Assembly: GCA_016293365.1 (NCBI GenBank)
Contig: JAEDEK010000056.1
Coordinates: 1 to 11,854, forward strand
Source: Bulleidia sp.
Lineage (GTDB): Bacteria; Bacillota_I; Bacilli_A; Erysipelotrichales; Erysipelotrichaceae
DNA length: 11,854 bases
Direction of reading: 5' to 3'
The notes below the pieces were generated by a model. The model made no database searches. It was not told the origin of the DNA and saw only the letters and a program-made list of their open reading frames with translations. Made by a program: the position numbers and the translations under genes. Positions within the stretch are counted from its first letter, which is position 1; each line of letters starts with the position of its first letter. Below are positions 1 through 6,156 of the stretch, in pieces.

Positions 1-2
1 AA

Positions 3-89
3 ATCAGAGATAAGACTATGCCAATAGATCTGTATCAGGCATATGGCTCATACCACTACGGTATCTATGCCTTATCAACCAATGCTTAG
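3..89 (+). CDS. Possible C-terminal fragment of an unidentified protein
   Basis: One forward frame is open from the window edge to a TAG at 87-89, giving about 28 residues that end in YHYGIYALSTNA. The other two forward frames stop within the first 30 bases. The aromatic-rich tail reads like ordinary protein, but 28 open codons are not unlikely by chance. The same bases contain nested inverted repeats and lie downstream of a good minus-strand promoter, so a structured leader on the other strand is a serious alternative. I do not recognise the family. If real, the gene is convergent with pheT. Confidence 0.35.
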   Translation: MRDKTMPIDLYQAYGSYHYGIYALSTNA

Positions 90-101
90 AAAAGAGCGAA
101 G

Positions 102-130
102 ATTATAAACATTTTACAGTATTAGTACAA
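102..130 (-). promoter_or_regulatory. Sigma-A-type promoter reading leftward out of the window
   Basis: On the minus strand, TTGTAC (125-130) is separated by exactly 17 bp from a perfect TATAAT (102-107), which puts the start site near base 95. It lies about 60 bp downstream of the pheT stop, so it probably drives a separate leftward transcript. Any gene it serves lies outside the window. The first 95 bases of that transcript fall in the repeat-rich stretch described among the findings. Confidence 0.55.
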
Positions 131-165
131 TGAAATTTTCACAAACCACACACAACTTTTGTTAG

Positions 166-188
166 TCTGTATGAACATCGAATACAGA
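166..188 (-). other. 7-bp hairpin directly after the pheT stop codon
   Basis: The arms TCTGTAT (166-172) and ATACAGA (182-188) are perfect complements around a 9-nt loop. They begin at the base next to the pheT TAA. No run of T follows on either strand, so this is not a canonical intrinsic terminator. It could be a 3'-end stabilising stem or chance. No better terminator for pheST is visible before the leftward promoter. Confidence 0.3.
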
Positions 189-2573
189 TTATCCTCGTAG
201 TTCTGCATTCAGCCTCTTGCTGAGATTGTCGAGAATTCTCTGATGTGCTGCTGTGATTTCCTCTTCCTTAAGCGTATGGTCTGTCTGGTATGTTAGGCTG
301 AGCGCAACAGATTTCTTACCTGCTTCGATATGTTCACCTTCATAGACATCGAATACTTCCGCACCAACCAGAATCTTTGCACCGGAGTTCTTCGCAGTCT
401 TTACAATATCACCAGCAGAAACACTCTTTTCTACAACAAGAGCGATATCTCGGGATACAGATGGGAACTTCGGAAGCTCTGCAAAGCGGATTCTGCCTGT
501 TTTTGCAGCTAAGAGCGGTTCGATACTGAGTTCTGCATAACAGACACGCTTGCAGTCATACTCTGCAGCATATTCTGGATGCAGCTCACCGAACACACCG
601 ACAAGCTTACGGTCCAGATACAGTTCTGCACTTCTATAAGGATGGAAGTGTTCTGTGTCCATCTGATTATTTGCAATACGGATTCTGCTTTCCGCAAAAC
701 CGAAACGGGAAAGCCATGTCATGATGATTCCCTTTAATGCATAGAAGTCACCACCGATTGCATATTTATGCAGACGGTCAGACTGAATATCACCATCCAG
801 TACGATGGCAAGTCTTTCATCTTCCTTACCCTTTGCATATACTTTGGAAATTTCAAAGAATGCGAGATTGGAATTCTGATGTGCTTCGTTGTATCGTACG
901 ACTTCCATCACGGAATTGATGAGATTAGTACGGACAACCTTACGTGCTTCACTCATCGGCATTGCAAGAGCTACCGGTTCACCAACAGGATTGAATCCCT
1001 TTGTTGCGTAGTCTTCATTGACAAGTGTGTAGGTAACGATTTCATTGAAACCGAATGCCTTCATCATTTCTCTTGTTGTACGACGGAATGACTGTACCGG
1101 TGTCAGCTGACCGACAGTTGCAGCCATTTCAGGAAGCGTGGAACCAAGAGAATCAAATCCGAGCAGTCTGACCACTTCTTCATCGATATCCGCTGTACCA
1201 TCAATATCAATACGATAGGAAGGAATATGGCATGTGATTTCATCCCCATTGACTTCCGGCTTGAAATCAAGCCATGTCAATGTATCGACAACCTGTTCCA
1301 TTGTAAAGGATGTACCAAGCAGACCATTGCAGTGGGAAAGCGTTTCAGTTACAACCTGTGGAACATAACCTGTTTCCCCTGCAATAACCGTCTTTTCAAA
1401 ACCGTCAGCTTCCGCATATTCACGTAACAGCTGTACGGAACGGTCAACAGCCTTGCTCATGGCAGGTGTTTCAATTCCCTTTGTAAAACGCTGTGCTGCC
1501 TCTGTAATCAGGTTCAGACGGATGGAAGTACGACGGATGCTTGCATGATCAAAGTGCGCTGCTTCAATAAACAAAGATGTCGTATTCTCGTCAATCATGG
1601 ATTCCTCACCACCCATGATGCCTGCAATACCAGTTGCTTCTCCATCTGTTGTGATCAGGATATCTCCTGTATTGATTTCAAATTCTACTCCATCCAGAGC
1701 CGTCATGGTAAGCTGCCTGTCATCCACAACTGTAATCTCGTGCTTCTTCAGCTTGGCAAGATCATAGTAATGAAGAGGCTGACCTGTTTCCAGCATGACA
1801 AAGTTGGAAATATCAACAACATTGTTGATGGAGTTCATACCTGCAGCATTCAGATATTCACGCAGCCACTTCGGAGAAGGACCGACCTTGACATGGTTGA
1901 CAACCTTACCATAGTAGCAGGAGCACTTATCTGTTTTCAGATTGATTTCAAAATCTGTATCAGAACCGATCTCTGCCTGACCTTCATAATCCGGCCACTT
2001 GACCTGGCGATGCAGGATGGCACCAACTTCCTTTGCCATGTTCCACATGGCGGAGCAGTCAGCTCTGTTAGGTGTTAAAGATACATCGAGAATCGTATCA
2101 TCCAGACCCAGGTAGCCAAGTACATCCGTTTCTCCTACCGGTGCATCAGCTGGCAGTTCTTCAATTCCATCAATCTGATCCTGGCGGAGTGCCTTGCGGT
2201 CAACACCGAGTTCAAACAATGCACAGAGCATGCCATTGGATTCCAGTCCATGCAGAGGCTTTGCTTCGATGGTACCTCCCGGCAGTTTTGCTCCAGGAAG
2301 AGCAACGATGACCTTTAAACCCTTACGGCAGTTAGGAGCACCACAGATGATCTGATATGTCTTTTCACCAACACATGTCTGCGTCTTATGAAGATGTGTC
2401 CCTTCCACATCTTCACATTCCATGACTTCACCGATGCACAGACCTTCTGCCTGTGCCAGAGGTTCAATTCCTTCTACTTCAAGACCTGCTGTTGTCATCT
2501 TTTCAGCAAGCATCTCCGGTGTAATACCGGAAAGATCTACATATTCACCAAGCCACTTATAACTTAACTTCAT
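189..2573 (-). CDS. pheT: Phenylalanine--tRNA ligase beta subunit
   Basis: This is the beta subunit of the cytoplasmic alpha2-beta2 enzyme that charges tRNA-Phe; it binds tRNA and removes mischarged tyrosine. At 794 aa it has the usual full length of bacterial PheT. Domains read in the expected order: N-terminal part (1-40), OB-fold tRNA-binding domain (about 41-150), a linker with SLTPNRADC (165-173), the B3/B4 editing region with GQPLHYYDL (264-272) and GIAGIMGGEES (315-325), the B5 domain (about 405-475), the catalytic-like core, and a C-terminal FDX-ACB anticodon-binding domain (about 700-794, starting near FPSVSRDIALVV). The start is fixed by AAGGAG seven bases upstream. That ribosome binding site begins right after the pheS TGA, with 14 nt between the genes, so pheS and pheT are cotranscribed under the T-box. 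No frameshift or missing domain is seen. Confidence 0.97.
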   Translation of the reverse strand: MKLSYKWLGEYVDLSGITPEMLAEKMTTAGLEVEGIEPLAQAEGLCIGEVMECEDVEGTHLHKTQTCVGEKTYQIICGAPNCRKGLKVIVALPGAKLPGGTIEAKPLHGLESNGMLCALFELGVDRKALRQDQIDGIEELPADAPVGETDVLGYLGLDDTILDVSLTPNRADCSAMWNMAKEVGAILHRQVKWPDYEGQAEIGSDTDFEINLKTDKCSCYYGKVVNHVKVGPSPKWLREYLNAAGMNSINNVVDISNFVMLETGQPLHYYDLAKLKKHEITVVDDRQLTMTALDGVEFEINTGDILITTDGEATGIAGIMGGEESMIDENTTSLFIEAAHFDHASIRRTSIRLNLITEAAQRFTKGIETPAMSKAVDRSVQLLREYAEADGFEKTVIAGETGYVPQVVTETLSHCNGLLGTSFTMEQVVDTLTWLDFKPEVNGDEITCHIPSYRIDIDGTADIDEEVVRLLGFDSLGSTLPEMAATVGQLTPVQSFRRTTREMMKAFGFNEIVTYTLVNEDYATKGFNPVGEPVALAMPMSEARKVVRTNLINSVMEVVRYNEAHQNSNLAFFEISKVYAKGKEDERLAIVLDGDIQSDRLHKYAIGGDFYALKGIIMTWLSRFGFAESRIRIANNQMDTEHFHPYRSAELYLDRKLVGVFGELHPEYAAEYDCKRVCYAELSIEPLLAAKTGRIRFAELPKFPSVSRDIALVVEKSVSAGDIVKTAKNSGAKILVGAEVFDVYEGEHIEAGKKSVALSLTYQTDHTLKEEEITAAHQRILDNLSKRLNAELRG

Positions 2574-2587
2574 TTGAATTCTCCTTA

Positions 2588-3625
2588 TCAGTCAAAACGG
2601 TCGAACGTCTTCAGGAAACGGACATCGTTGAGATAGAAGTTACGGATATCATTGATACCGTACTTCAGCATGGCAACTCTTTCCAGACCTACGCCAAAGG
2701 CAAAGCCGGATGTTGTTTCAGGATCAAAGCCATTCATGCGGAATACATTCGGATGTACCATGCCTGCCCCAAGGATTTCAATCCAGCCGGATCCCTTACA
2801 TACAGAGCATCCCTTTCCATTGCAGAACGGACAGGATACATCTACTTCTACAGATGGTTCTGTAAATGGGAAGTAGGATGGTCTGAAACGGATCTTTCTG
2901 CCATCACCAAACAGCTTGTTTGCCATGAATTCCAGTGTTCCCTTTAAGTCAGTCAGTGTTACATGATCGCCTACAACAAGACCTTCACACTGCATGAACT
3001 GATGAGAATGTGTCGCATCATCATCGTCTCTGCGGTAAACCTTACCCGGGCAGATCAGCTTGATCGGCTTGGTACCATGTGCCTTTTCCAGCTCTCTCAT
3101 CTGCATTGCCGTTGTATGGGTTCTTAATAATGTATTTGGATCCACATAGAATGTATCCTGCATATCACGTGCCGGATGATCCTTTGGAATATTAGCCAGT
3201 TCAAAGTTGTAGTAGTCCTGTTCCACTTCAGGCCCTTCTGCAACCTTATATCCCATGCCGATGAACAGATCTTCGATTTCCTGCTGAATCATGACAAGTG
3301 GATGGGTTGTTCCAAGACGCAGATTATCGCCAGCCAAGGAAATATCGATTCTTTCCTGTTCCAGCTTCTGTGCCACAGCAATCTTTGCCAGTTCCACCTG
3401 CTTTGTTTCAACGGCTGTACTGACTTCACTCTTGAGCACATTGACCTTCTGACCAAATGCCGGCTTTTCTTCTTTTGGCAGATCCTTCATTGCCTTCATC
3501 ATGTCCTGAATCAGGCCTTTTTTGCCAAGATACTGTACGCGGATCTGGTTCAGCTGATCCAGATTTTCCGCAGAAGCAACCGCCTGCAGTGCCTGACTGC
3601 GGACTTCTTCAATTCTGTCACTCAT
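2588..3625 (-). CDS. pheS: Phenylalanine--tRNA ligase alpha subunit
   Basis: This is the catalytic alpha subunit of phenylalanyl-tRNA synthetase, a class II enzyme that activates phenylalanine with ATP. With the start used here it is 345 aa, the normal Firmicutes length. Visible parts are an N-terminal coiled-coil arm (about 1-95), the motif 2 region VYRRDDDDATHSHQF (196-210), a four-cysteine insert C-x2-C-x4-C-x2-C (265, 268, 273, 276) followed by WIEILGAGMVHP, and motif 3 GFAFGVGLERVAML (307-320). An in-frame ATG 18 bases further upstream (3641-3643) exists. However, the Shine-Dalgarno GGAGG (3637-3641) overlaps that ATG, which itself has no ribosome binding site and abuts the terminator U-tract, so the ATG at 3623-3625 was chosen. 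It is expressed from a T-box leader. Confidence 0.97.
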   Translation of the reverse strand: MSDRIEEVRSQALQAVASAENLDQLNQIRVQYLGKKGLIQDMMKAMKDLPKEEKPAFGQKVNVLKSEVSTAVETKQVELAKIAVAQKLEQERIDISLAGDNLRLGTTHPLVMIQQEIEDLFIGMGYKVAEGPEVEQDYYNFELANIPKDHPARDMQDTFYVDPNTLLRTHTTAMQMRELEKAHGTKPIKLICPGKVYRRDDDDATHSHQFMQCEGLVVGDHVTLTDLKGTLEFMANKLFGDGRKIRFRPSYFPFTEPSVEVDVSCPFCNGKGCSVCKGSGWIEILGAGMVHPNVFRMNGFDPETTSGFAFGVGLERVAMLKYGINDIRNFYLNDVRFLKTFDRFD

Positions 3626-3636
3626 TGTAATGATTT

Positions 3637-3641
3637 CCTCC
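3637..3641 (-). promoter_or_regulatory. Ribosome binding site that fixes the pheS start
   Basis: GGAGG followed by AAA lies 11 bases before the ATG at 3623-3625. The site overlaps the upstream in-frame ATG at 3641-3643, so the longer 351-residue reading would have no binding site of its own. The long spacing is slightly unusual. Confidence 0.75.
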
Positions 3642-3649
3642 ATTCAAAT

Positions 3650-3676
3650 AAAAAACGTTCCCGATCACAGGAACGT
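3650..3676 (-). terminator. Regulated intrinsic terminator of the pheS T-box
   Basis: ACGTTCC (3670-3676) pairs perfectly with GGAACGT (3655-3661) across an 8-nt loop and runs straight into a U-tract at 3650-3655. The 5' arm shares bases with the antiterminator helix, so only one of the two can form. Confidence 0.92.
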
Positions 3677-3875
3677 AATATACGCGGTACCATCCTGATT
3701 CGCATGGAGCTTTCCATGCGCACCTTGATTTCGTTCGTAACGTGAACATACGTGGGTGATTAGCCCCGCTGGAAAAGTGAATTCGTCGATGACTTCACAG
3801 GATTCTTTCAGCTTGTAAATCCCTCTCTTTGTGAACCCGCTTCGAGTACTGGTCTTTTCTTTATAACGCTTTAGC
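3650..3875 (-). ncRNA. T-box riboswitch, tRNA-Phe specific, controlling pheST
   Basis: This leader senses uncharged tRNA-Phe and prevents termination ahead of pheS. On the minus strand the conserved T-box AGGATGGTACCGCG sits at 3683-3696. Its UGGU bulge fits a tRNA with A at position 73, as expected for tRNA-Phe. Stem I runs from GAAAAG (3854-3859) to CTTTTC (3772-3777). On its 5' side is a loop-E type AGTA, and distally AGAGAGGG. On its 3' side, GAA-TTC-A gives the specifier codon UUC at 3779-3781, which is Phe. Stem III is a perfect 8-bp hairpin (3701-3708 with 3713-3720). In the antiterminator, AGGA (3693-3696) pairs with UCCU (3669-3672), in competition with the terminator stem. All of this agrees with the downstream gene. 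Confidence 0.95.
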
Positions 3876-3881
3876 CTAACT

Positions 3882-3910
3882 ATTATAGAAAAAAGAACAC
3901 TTTTTGGCAA
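3882..3910 (-). promoter_or_regulatory. Promoter of the T-box-pheST operon
   Basis: TTGCCA (3905-3910) is 17 bp from a perfect TATAAT (3882-3887), giving a start near 3875, just ahead of Stem I. The -35 begins only seven bases after the yaaA stop codon and lies inside a small TTGGC/GCCAA inverted repeat (3904-3917). There is no clear terminator between yaaA and this promoter, so some read-through into the T-box is possible. Confidence 0.8.
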
Positions 3911-3917
3911 CAGCCAA

Positions 3918-4640
3918 TCATTTCACAAACACAAAGCAGGACTCGTTACTGACATCTTTTTCATAGTGGAATCCATCCAGATCAAAGTTTTTCATCTGTT
4001 CAAGAGATTCCATACTGTTAACAGCCATCCATCTTAAGAACGTGCCTCTTGCCTTTTTGGCAAGTGTACTGGCAGACCGCAGTTTTCCGTTTTTATTCTG
4101 CATGAACCGTATGGAAACAACGCTGCCGCTGTAATATGGCAGGATTGCCTTTGCATATTCTTCGGAAGCAAGATTGATCAGCAGATCATCTTCAATCAAA
4201 GAGGAAGGCAGATCCTTCCAATACGCATAGAGATCTTTGCGCCCATTGATCTGAATCTGCGTATGGAAATCCATGCGGTATGGCACGATGCCATCATCCG
4301 CTTTCAAAAGGCCATAAAAGGCATCCGGTATCCATACATGCTTCAGGATATACGCCTTTTGTGTTTCATTTAAAGAAGCATAATCCAGACTCTGATACTG
4401 CATGCCGGTATAACGCTCAATGGCACACATCAGATTTTCAGAAAGATTCATTTCAGCAAACCGCTTCTGATTGATTTCTGCAATCTTTTCAGAACATCCC
4501 CACATCTCCATCAGTTCATACAGATCCTTTTTCAAAACTTCTTTTCGGATCTGTTCTGTACGAGCCAGTAACTGTGGAAGACTTCCATAGTGTCCCTGTC
4601 CTTCTTTTACGGTTTTGGCAGGTGAAATGATGATTTTCAT
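3918..4640 (-). CDS. yaaA: Peroxide stress protein YaaA (UPF0246/DUF328)
   Basis: This belongs to the YaaA family, whose E. coli member lowers intracellular free iron during hydrogen peroxide stress and binds DNA. The exact biochemical activity is not settled. At 240 aa it is near the usual length. It begins with the family signature MKIIISPAKT. Near the C-terminus it has KNGKLRSASTLAKKARGTFLRW, cut here as NGKLRSAS followed by AKKARGTFLRW, which matches the conserved end block. The ATG overlaps the bcp stop as ATGA (4637-4640), so it is translationally coupled to the peroxidase gene and has only a weak ribosome binding site of its own. The pairing with a thiol peroxidase supports an oxidative-stress role. 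Confidence 0.93.
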   Translation of the reverse strand: MKIIISPAKTVKEGQGHYGSLPQLLARTEQIRKEVLKKDLYELMEMWGCSEKIAEINQKRFAEMNLSENLMCAIERYTGMQYQSLDYASLNETQKAYILKHVWIPDAFYGLLKADDGIVPYRMDFHTQIQINGRKDLYAYWKDLPSSLIEDDLLINLASEEYAKAILPYYSGSVVSIRFMQNKNGKLRSASTLAKKARGTFLRWMAVNSMESLEQMKNFDLDGFHYEKDVSNESCFVFVK

Positions 4641-5089
4641 AACAGATCCAGCATTTCCTGTGCATTCAGATCAGGTTTGACATTGGCACGGACTTCCACA
4701 ATCATACCGGTTTCATCAATCAGATAGGAAGAACGCACGGTACCCATGACCTTTCTGCCATACATGGTCTTTTCCTTTAATACATCATATGCCTGAAGGA
4801 CAGTTTTATCCGGATCGGCAAGAATTGAAAAGTTCAGTCCATGCTTTTCAGCAAACTTCGCATGGGAAGACACGCTGTCCTTGGATATTCCAAGAACAGT
4901 TACACCCTTAGCCGCAAAGTCATCCATCAGACCGTTATAGGCACATGTCTGCTTTGTACAGCCGGATGTATTGTCTTTGGAATAAAAATAGATGACGACT
5001 TTCTTTCCTGCAAAATCATGCAGGGATACTTCTTTTCCAGACTGATCACATAATGTAAAGTCCGGTGCCTTTGTATTGATGGATAACAT
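4637..5089 (-). CDS. bcp: Thioredoxin-dependent thiol peroxidase (Bcp/PrxQ, peroxiredoxin)
   Basis: This is a cytoplasmic peroxiredoxin of the AhpC/TSA fold and Bcp/PrxQ branch that reduces peroxides using thioredoxin. At 150 aa it is full length. It has the usual N-terminus APDFTLCDQSGKEVSL, then the active-site block around YSKDNTSGCTKQTC. The peroxidatic cysteine is C44 and the resolving cysteine is C49, the five-residue spacing typical of this branch. The family's PxxxTxxC reads SxxxTxxC here (S37), and the TPGC proline is also serine (S42). The start has GGGAGGAA eight bases upstream; this binding site is embedded in the last codons of the preceding gene, three bases away. The gene overlaps yaaA by four bases. 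Confidence 0.94.
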   Translation of the reverse strand: MLSINTKAPDFTLCDQSGKEVSLHDFAGKKVVIYFYSKDNTSGCTKQTCAYNGLMDDFAAKGVTVLGISKDSVSSHAKFAEKHGLNFSILADPDKTVLQAYDVLKEKTMYGRKVMGTVRSSYLIDETGMIVEVRANVKPDLNAQEMLDLL

Positions 5090-5092
5090 CTC

Positions 5093-5824
5093 TTATTCCT
5101 CCCAATCGTTTCCATAGTAAGCTTGTCGCTGCTTTGCATCTTCTAAAGCATTGTAGATATTATCAAGGTCATATTGTGTGCACGTAAAGGCATTGCCAAG
5201 CAGTTCATAGTGGCCATGATCAATGATCACACCCCCATCCTTTCCATACGCAAATACAGCAAGTCCCTTCATTTCAATATCGCGGAGCAGTCTGTTCAGA
5301 TGCCGTACGTCTTCATGATAGTCCGGTTCCAATGCAAATCCCCGTAATAGTCCCATTCCGTTACATGCTTCATCTTCCCACTCATAGATGGAATCAAACT
5401 GTTCCATACATATGGCAGAACCACAGGCATCGCTGATCAGCACCCCTTCAAATTCCAGAAATGTACGATGCAGATCAAGAGAAAGAATCCCACGCATCAT
5501 CACTTCCGGATTGTTGCCGCAAAGATACAGTATATCCGCCTTTGCAATCATGGAAGCTGCACGATCATGATCAGCAGTTGCCGGATTGATCCAGCTTACA
5601 TTCTCTTCTTTGATCTGATAATTCCGGAACACAGACATGATCTTTTCATAACTGCGTGCCCCTTTGCGATAACGGAACTCCCATTCCAGGTCATCTTCAC
5701 TCCACCCATCATCGCTCAAAAAGGCCATGACAACAACATGAGCATCCTTTTTCATATATGGTGCAACATTGGCATATGCCCATGGTGCATCAAAATTTGC
5801 TTCATTCATGAATATATTGATCAT
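5093..5824 (-). CDS. Divergent peptidase S51 (PepE-like) / class I glutamine amidotransferase-like protein
   Basis: The length (243 aa from the start chosen) and layout fit peptidase family S51, whose members are aspartyl dipeptidases and cyanophycinase-like hydrolases. Supporting parts are the start MINIFMNEANFDAPW, the oxyanion-type turn ILYLCGNNPEVMMRGI (98-113), the strand-elbow block VLISDACGSAICM (128-140), and GMGLLRGFALEPDYHED (156-172). The usual nucleophile motif GxSAGA is not present: cysteine C134 falls where serine is expected, in ACGSAIC. The usual PH(Y/F)-E block reads PDYHE. Activity is therefore uncertain. A longer frame uses a TTG at 5864-5866 that touches the opposite-strand acylphosphatase ATG, so it was rejected. 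ATG 5822-5824 has AGGA close upstream. It leads the bcp-yaaA unit. Confidence 0.8.
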   Translation of the reverse strand: MINIFMNEANFDAPWAYANVAPYMKKDAHVVVMAFLSDDGWSEDDLEWEFRYRKGARSYEKIMSVFRNYQIKEENVSWINPATADHDRAASMIAKADILYLCGNNPEVMMRGILSLDLHRTFLEFEGVLISDACGSAICMEQFDSIYEWEDEACNGMGLLRGFALEPDYHEDVRHLNRLLRDIEMKGLAVFAYGKDGGVIIDHGHYELLGNAFTCTQYDLDNIYNALEDAKQRQAYYGNDWEE

Positions 5825-5833
5825 ACATCCTGT

Positions 5834-5841
5834 ATTATAAT
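5834..5841. promoter_or_regulatory. Overlapping divergent -10 elements (ATTATAAT)
   Basis: The eight bases ATTATAAT contain TATAAT on both strands: 5836-5841 on + and 5834-5839 on -. Predicted starts are near 5848 for acylphosphatase and near 5827 for the S51-like gene. Neither direction has a strong -35 hexamer at 16-18 bp. The minus transcript would begin only about three bases before the ATG chosen for the S51-like gene. Confidence 0.5.
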
Positions 5842-5866
5842 GGAAATACTGAAAGAGGAAAATCAA

Positions 5867-6142
5867 ATGATCAGAAGATATCTAGTAATCGTAGAAGGAA
5901 GAGTACAGGGGGTCGGCATGCGCGGCTTCTGCATGCTGCAGGCACAGCAAAGAGGCCTTACAGGCTATGCGAAAAACCTGAACAATGGAATGGTGGAAAT
6001 CCAGATCCAGGGAGAAGAAACAAAGATTGACGAATTCCTTGTCACGGTAAGAAAAGGAAATCAGTTTATCCGTGTGGATGATATGAGTGTCAAATCCATT
6101 CCGGTTGTTGAAAACGAGAAACGCTTCGGCTACGGTTATTAG
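5867..6142 (+). CDS. acyP: Acylphosphatase
   Basis: This small cytoplasmic enzyme hydrolyses acyl phosphates such as carbamoyl phosphate and 1,3-bisphosphoglycerate. It is 91 aa, the usual size. The signature VEGRVQGVGMRGF is at 9-21, with catalytic R19. GYAKNLNNGMVEI follows, with catalytic N37 and the usual G41. The C-terminus KRFGYGY resembles the family's F.I.Y ending. The frame is open much further upstream (to 5468), but that part is antisense to the S51-like gene. The ATG at 5867 has AGAGG eight bases ahead and was chosen. It forms a two-gene unit with the YitT-family gene 14 nt downstream. Confidence 0.95.
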   Translation: MIRRYLVIVEGRVQGVGMRGFCMLQAQQRGLTGYAKNLNNGMVEIQIQGEETKIDEFLVTVRKGNQFIRVDDMSVKSIPVVENEKRFGYGY

Positions 6143-6156
6143 AAAGAATATGTTTT

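Noticed and set aside
9..76. A tRNA gene within the structured left-edge stretch
   Set aside because: There is no GTTC T-loop, no D-arm pattern, no 7-bp acceptor stem with CCA, and no plausible anticodon loop.
1545..2078. A 177-codon open frame on the + strand inside pheT, rich in Cys, His and Ile
   Set aside because: It is antisense to a full-length, well-matched pheT, has no binding site, and its odd composition is that of a reverse-strand shadow.
3176..3745. A 189-codon + strand frame across the pheS 5' end and T-box leader
   Set aside because: It is antisense to pheS and to the conserved T-box elements, and has no recognisable protein motif.
3665..3910. An 81-codon minus-strand frame ahead of pheS, a possible leader peptide
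   Set aside because: It begins upstream of the predicted transcription start and covers the T-box Stem I, specifier and antiterminator, whose RNA structure explains the sequence.
3904..3917. TTGGC-loop-GCCAA inverted repeat as a yaaA terminator
   Set aside because: The stem is only 5 bp and is followed by A and G rather than a U-tract. The bases are better explained as part of the pheS promoter.
5835..5849. A PerR box in the divergent spacer
   Set aside because: The left half matches TTATAAT fully, but the right half matches at only about three of seven positions. It is kept only as a hypothesis in the divergent promoter finding.
5468..5866. N-terminal extension of acylphosphatase by 133 residues
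   Set aside because: It is antisense to the S51-like gene and has no family similarity. The ATG at 5867 has a good binding site and gives the standard 91-aa enzyme.
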